Shown here: positions 61,117 to 64,000 of the stretch, in pieces
Layout of the letters: every line of letters begins with the position of its first letter
How positions within the stretch are numbered: the first letter of the stretch is position 1
Assembly (NCBI GenBank): GCA_934352055.1
Contig: CAKRJY010000001.1
Span: 62,001 to 126,000, forward strand
DNA: 64,000 bases
Direction: 5' to 3'
DNA from: an uncultured Lachnospiraceae bacterium
GTDB lineage: Bacteria > Bacillota > Clostridia > Lachnospirales > Lachnospiraceae
The notes under the pieces: model-generated
Seen by the model: the letters and a program-made list of their open reading frames with translations, nothing else
What the model was told of the DNA's origin: nothing
Databases searched by the model: none
Program-made: the position numbers and the translations under genes

Positions 61117-62346
61117 ATGAATAAGAAAGAAGTTGCAGAATTAAAGCGACGTTTAAAAAAAGAAAGCTGCACCATCCAACATATGTGTGGATGCTATGTA
61201 GATGCTGAAAAAAATAAATTGGTTAAATTCTCTCAGAAATTTTTAAATCTGGAGGAAGATGAATTCTACAAGTACTTAGAGATTGCAGGGAAATCACTCT
61301 CTGGTACACTTGGAAACAATCTTCTTGATTTGGAATTTCCTATTGACGAAGAGGCTGTTGGCGGCAGACAACAGATTTTAATGGCTCTCCGCGCCAGCAA
61401 ATTAGAAGATGAGGCTCTTCTTGACACCTATTATGATCTTATTATTGATTCTTATGATTACGTTGGCAATTATCTCATCACCTTATATTACGATGTATAT
61501 GATGTTCCGCTCAAAGGAACGGACGAGCTTGCTATGGATGAATCTGATGAGGTCTATGAATATCTGCTTTGCTGCATCTGTCCGGTCGCACTTTCCAAGC
61601 CAGGTCTTGGCTATTTAGAAGGCGAGCACCGCATTGGTGCCAGAATCCGTGACTGGGTTGTAGGTCCAACCGATACCGCATTCCTTTTCCCGGCATTTAA
61701 CGGACGTTCTGCTGACATCCACGCCACACTCGTTTACACCAAAAATGCCAAAGAACCACACGAAGAGTTTTGGGCAAATGGTCTCGGATGCAAAACAAAA
61801 CATACTGCAACACAAAAACGCGATGCTTTTGAAAATATGGTGGTTCAGACTCTCGGTCCGGATGATGAAGATACCAAAGACACCGTTTTAGATGTGCAGC
61901 AAAACTTAAACGATTTTATTCTGGTTGAAAAAGAAAAGGTTGATAAAGACGAACCAATTATACTGGATGGAGAGATGATTGCAGAGATCCTTACCGATGC
62001 CGGTATTTCTGAACCAAAAGCAGAAAAAATCAAAAACTCCTATGAATCTTTCTTCGAGGAAACCTTGCCTGACGCACAGGAACTCTTAGATGCCAAAGCT
62101 ATCAAGAACAACGAAGTACGTGTGGAGAAAAAGCAGCTGCAAGAAAAAGTGGTTGATCTTACCAAAAAATTAGAAGATGCCGGCGTCATCACAAAGGACG
62201 GCACCGACATCGATGTTGTTGTAAAGGTAAATCCGGAAAAAGCAGAAGAAATCCATACTGCTTTCGTTGATGGCAGACGTTGTCTTGTTATCCCTATGGA
62301 AGAAGACGAAGAAGCCAAAATCAATGGAGAAACCATGAGTTTTTAA
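61117..62346 (+). CDS. DUF4317 protein
   Basis: 409 aa, starts MNKKEVAELKRRLKKESCTI, the conserved opening of DUF4317, followed by MCGCYVD and an acidic middle and C-terminal part with coiled-coil (about residues 310-365). There is no signal or TM helix. AAAGGA is 8 nt before the ATG. The stop overlaps the stop of larC on the other strand by 4 nt. Function unknown. Confidence 0.85.
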   Translation: MNKKEVAELKRRLKKESCTIQHMCGCYVDAEKNKLVKFSQKFLNLEEDEFYKYLEIAGKSLSGTLGNNLLDLEFPIDEEAVGGRQQILMALRASKLEDEALLDTYYDLIIDSYDYVGNYLITLYYDVYDVPLKGTDELAMDESDEVYEYLLCCICPVALSKPGLGYLEGEHRIGARIRDWVVGPTDTAFLFPAFNGRSADIHATLVYTKNAKEPHEEFWANGLGCKTKHTATQKRDAFENMVVQTLGPDDEDTKDTVLDVQQNLNDFILVEKEKVDKDEPIILDGEMIAEILTDAGISEPKAEKIKNSYESFFEETLPDAQELLDAKAIKNNEVRVEKKQLQEKVVDLTKKLEDAGVITKDGTDIDVVVKVNPEKAEEIHTAFVDGRRCLVIPMEEDEEAKINGETMSF

Positions 62347-63185
62347 ATTTCTAATAAAAATATCCGCAGGAATCCGGCTGTTTCGTAATCACGTTTTCCT
62401 GCTCCAAGGCCAACCGCTGAAATCTTCACTGATTCCGGCAGTTGGTCTTTTGTTTTTACTGCTGCTGCAATCGCAGCTCCTGTTGGTGTCACCAATTCAC
62501 CTTCCACCTCTGTCATATGCAGATGTAAATGATGCGAGCAGACAATATTTGTTACCGCCGGAACCGGTATTGGCAAAATTCCATGCTGGCATCGTACCGT
62601 TCCTTTTCCTTCCGCAATCTCTTTTACAATAATGTCCTGGATCTGCATTTTCTGACACAATTCATCAAAACATATGGCAAATGATGCAATATCTACGATG
62701 GAATCCACCGCTCCCACTTCGTGAAAATGCACCTCATCCGGCATAACACCGTGCGCTTTTGCCTCTGCATCCGTCAAGACAGAAAGGATACGCAATGCCA
62801 CCTTTTTTGCGCCTTCACTCATGGCAGAATCGTTAAAAATCGCCGCAATCTCTTTTGGACCACGATGTGTATGCGGCTGGTGTTTGTCATGCTCATGCAC
62901 CTGTTTCAGTGCTCCCTTTATGTCATGTTCCTGCAAGTGTCCATATAAATACTGCATATCATGATCATGCGTGTCCATCTCTTTGGGCAGTACCACATCA
63001 AAATCACATGTATCCAGCCCTGACTTTTTCACACGGCTGATGACAATCTCGTACGGTTCTGTAACCGGCAAAGTAGAAAGAGCCTGTCGCAAGTGCTCCT
63101 CTGATGCTCCCAAATCCAATAATGCTGCCACTGCCATATCGCCACTAATCCCACTGGCACACTCCAAATATAATACGTTACTCAT
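62343..63185 (-). CDS. larC: LarC N-terminal half (nickel-pincer cofactor nickel-insertion protein)
   Basis: 280 aa. LarC puts nickel in the pyridinium-bis-thiocarboxylate cofactor of lactate racemase. LYLECASGISGDMAVAALLD, VHFHEVGAVDSIVDIASFA and ELVTPTGAAIAAAV are the LarC N-terminal domain; a His-rich patch (HDHDMQYLYGH..., HEHDKHQPHTHRG) may bind Ni. Full LarC is about 400 residues, made in Lactiplantibacillus by a programmed frameshift from larC1 to larC2. Here the frame ends after the larC1 part and nothing like larC2 follows, since the DUF4317 gene occupies the opposite strand. Either larC2 is elsewhere or this variant is the one-domain type. Confidence 0.85.
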   Translation of the reverse strand: MSNVLYLECASGISGDMAVAALLDLGASEEHLRQALSTLPVTEPYEIVISRVKKSGLDTCDFDVVLPKEMDTHDHDMQYLYGHLQEHDIKGALKQVHEHDKHQPHTHRGPKEIAAIFNDSAMSEGAKKVALRILSVLTDAEAKAHGVMPDEVHFHEVGAVDSIVDIASFAICFDELCQKMQIQDIIVKEIAEGKGTVRCQHGILPIPVPAVTNIVCSHHLHLHMTEVEGELVTPTGAAIAAAVKTKDQLPESVKISAVGLGAGKRDYETAGFLRIFLLEI

Positions 63186-63212
63186 TTTTTCTCCTACTCA
63201 TTGAAATCAATA

Positions 63213-63953
63213 TTATTCTGCCAGATGGTTAATCTGATTTGCAATGTAACCTGCGCCATATCCATTATCAATATTGACAACAGCGATACCATTTGCGCAG
63301 GATGTCATCATGGTAAGCAGCGCAGACAGACCTTCCATACATGCACCATAACCCACCGACGTCGGAACTGCGATTACCGGCTTATCCACCAGTCCCCCAA
63401 GAACACTTGCCAGTGCGCCTTCCATTCCTGCAACTGCAATCACACAATTGGCTGACTGAATGACATCTAATTTGGAAAACAAGCGATGTATTCCACTCAC
63501 GCCAACATCATAAATACGCTCTACATGAGAGCCAAAATATTCCGCTGTCTGTGCCGCCTCTTCTGCCACCGGAATATCAGCCGTTCCAGCAGTACAGACC
63601 GCAATACAGCCGCTATGCTTCTTATCTTCTTTTTCTATCTTTAAAATATGAGAGTTTTCATCATATGAAACCTCTGGAAAGTGCTCCCGGATCAATGCAT
63701 ATTGCTGCTCATTTGCCCTTGTTCCAAACACTTCGCCATCTGCCTCGTACAGATGTGAAAAAATTGACAGCAAATGTTCATCTGCCTTTCCCTGACAAAA
63801 AATCACTTCTGCACAGCCTGAGCGTATTTTTCTATGCATATCTAACTTCGCATAGCCCAATTCTTCGTACGGTTGTCTGCGCAATAAGTGTTCTGCTTCC
63901 TCTAAAGAAACGTCTCCCTTCTGCAATTTTTCTAATATCTCTCTTGTATCCAT
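63213..63953 (-). CDS. larB: LarB, pyridinium-3,5-biscarboxylate mononucleotide synthase
   Basis: 246-aa PurE-like enzyme that carboxylates and hydrolyses nicotinic acid adenine dinucleotide, first step of the nickel-pincer cofactor. The N-terminus TREILEKLQKGDVSLEEAEH is typical; GCAEVIFCQGK, CTAGTADIPVAEEA, YDVGVSGIHR, AVAGMEGALASVLGGLVD and PTSVGYGAC follow. AGGAA lies 8 nt before the ATG. It lies 27 bp before larC. larE should be near; only 47 bases beyond are visible. Confidence 0.94.
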   Translation of the reverse strand: MDTREILEKLQKGDVSLEEAEHLLRRQPYEELGYAKLDMHRKIRSGCAEVIFCQGKADEHLLSIFSHLYEADGEVFGTRANEQQYALIREHFPEVSYDENSHILKIEKEDKKHSGCIAVCTAGTADIPVAEEAAQTAEYFGSHVERIYDVGVSGIHRLFSKLDVIQSANCVIAVAGMEGALASVLGGLVDKPVIAVPTSVGYGACMEGLSALLTMMTSCANGIAVVNIDNGYGAGYIANQINHLAE

Positions 63954-63969
63954 TTTTGTATTTCCTCAA

Positions 63970-64000
63970 CTAACTGTCCTGATGCCATGTCACATCATAT
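63970..64000 (-). CDS. Possible end of an upstream gene, cut by window edge
   Basis: One minus-strand frame stays open from the edge and ends YDVTWHQDS at a TAG 16 bases before the larB ATG, a spacing normal for an operon. It is too short to identify; larE is the expected partner but cannot be claimed. Confidence 0.25.
   Translation of the reverse strand, partial: YDVTWHQDS

Overview
The window looks like a chromosomal segment of a low-to-mid GC, anaerobic, Gram-positive member of the Clostridia, most likely Lachnospiraceae. The support is the strong GGAGG-type ribosome binding sites, the oxygen-sensitive Fe-S and radical-SAM enzymes, the clostridial families DUF4317, DUF1836 and DUF4366, an AgrA/LytTR-type two-component system, and surface proteins with C-terminal cell-wall sorting signals. 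Species cannot be named from the sequence alone. Nearly all genes lie on the minus strand. No tRNA, rRNA, CRISPR array or complete insertion sequence was seen.

Layout. (1) 1-2.7 kb: cysteine/methionine sulfur assimilation (metY, a CymR/IscR-type Rrf2 regulator, cysK), with a shared operator-like motif in front of metY and cysK. (2) 2.7-4.1 kb: two small hypothetical proteins and a DtxR/MntR-type metal regulator. (3) 4.3-13.1 kb: a tightly packed operon of eight genes: CooC-type ATPase, two 2-hydroxyacyl-CoA dehydratase/double-cubane-type Fe-S subunits, their ASKHA activase, a 55-aa membrane protein, a stand-alone protein resembling the middle domain of acetyl-CoA synthase, a 956-aa multi-cluster flavoprotein, and HypA. 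It combines a low-potential electron-gating enzyme with two nickel-handling factors and is the best candidate for an undescribed system. (4) 13.4-19 kb: a NSS-family transporter, a VanS/VanR-like two-component system coupled to an esterase, and an EamA transporter. (5) 19.1-29.2 kb: three secreted, sortase-type surface proteins and a divergent LytTR regulator/GHKL kinase pair; two 74-bp promoter copies tie the surface proteins into one regulon. (6) 29.3-33.1 kb: a GH32 sucrose hydrolase, an AbiD/AbiF HEPN abortive-infection gene preceded by its own small RNA, and decayed phage/toxin-antitoxin fragments. (7) 33.2-51.6 kb: an 18-kb operon for a selenium-dependent molybdenum hydroxylase: purine-type permease, YqeC, YqeB, MoaC, MogA, a MoeA-like protein, MoaA, a MOSC-XdhC fusion, ModABC, a cysteine desulfurase, SelD, YedF, DUF3343, the three hydroxylase subunits and MocA. 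It is bounded by gene debris on one side and a truncated VanR-like gene on the other, so it looks like an inserted island. (8) 52-64 kb: housekeeping genes (rRNA methyltransferase, PcrA, a secreted lipase, YerC, AsnA, AsnS, DUF4317) and the nickel-pincer cofactor genes larC (N-terminal half only) and larB.

How it fits together: metals dominate the segment. Nickel (HypA, CooC, LarB/LarC), molybdenum (ModABC, Moa/Moe), selenium (SelD, YedF) and complex Fe-S clusters are all provided for. The Mo/Se operon probably lets the cell take up and hydroxylate a purine or related N-heterocycle. The surface-protein regulon and the AbiF locus are accessory functions. Function calls rest on motifs read by eye; no database search was run.
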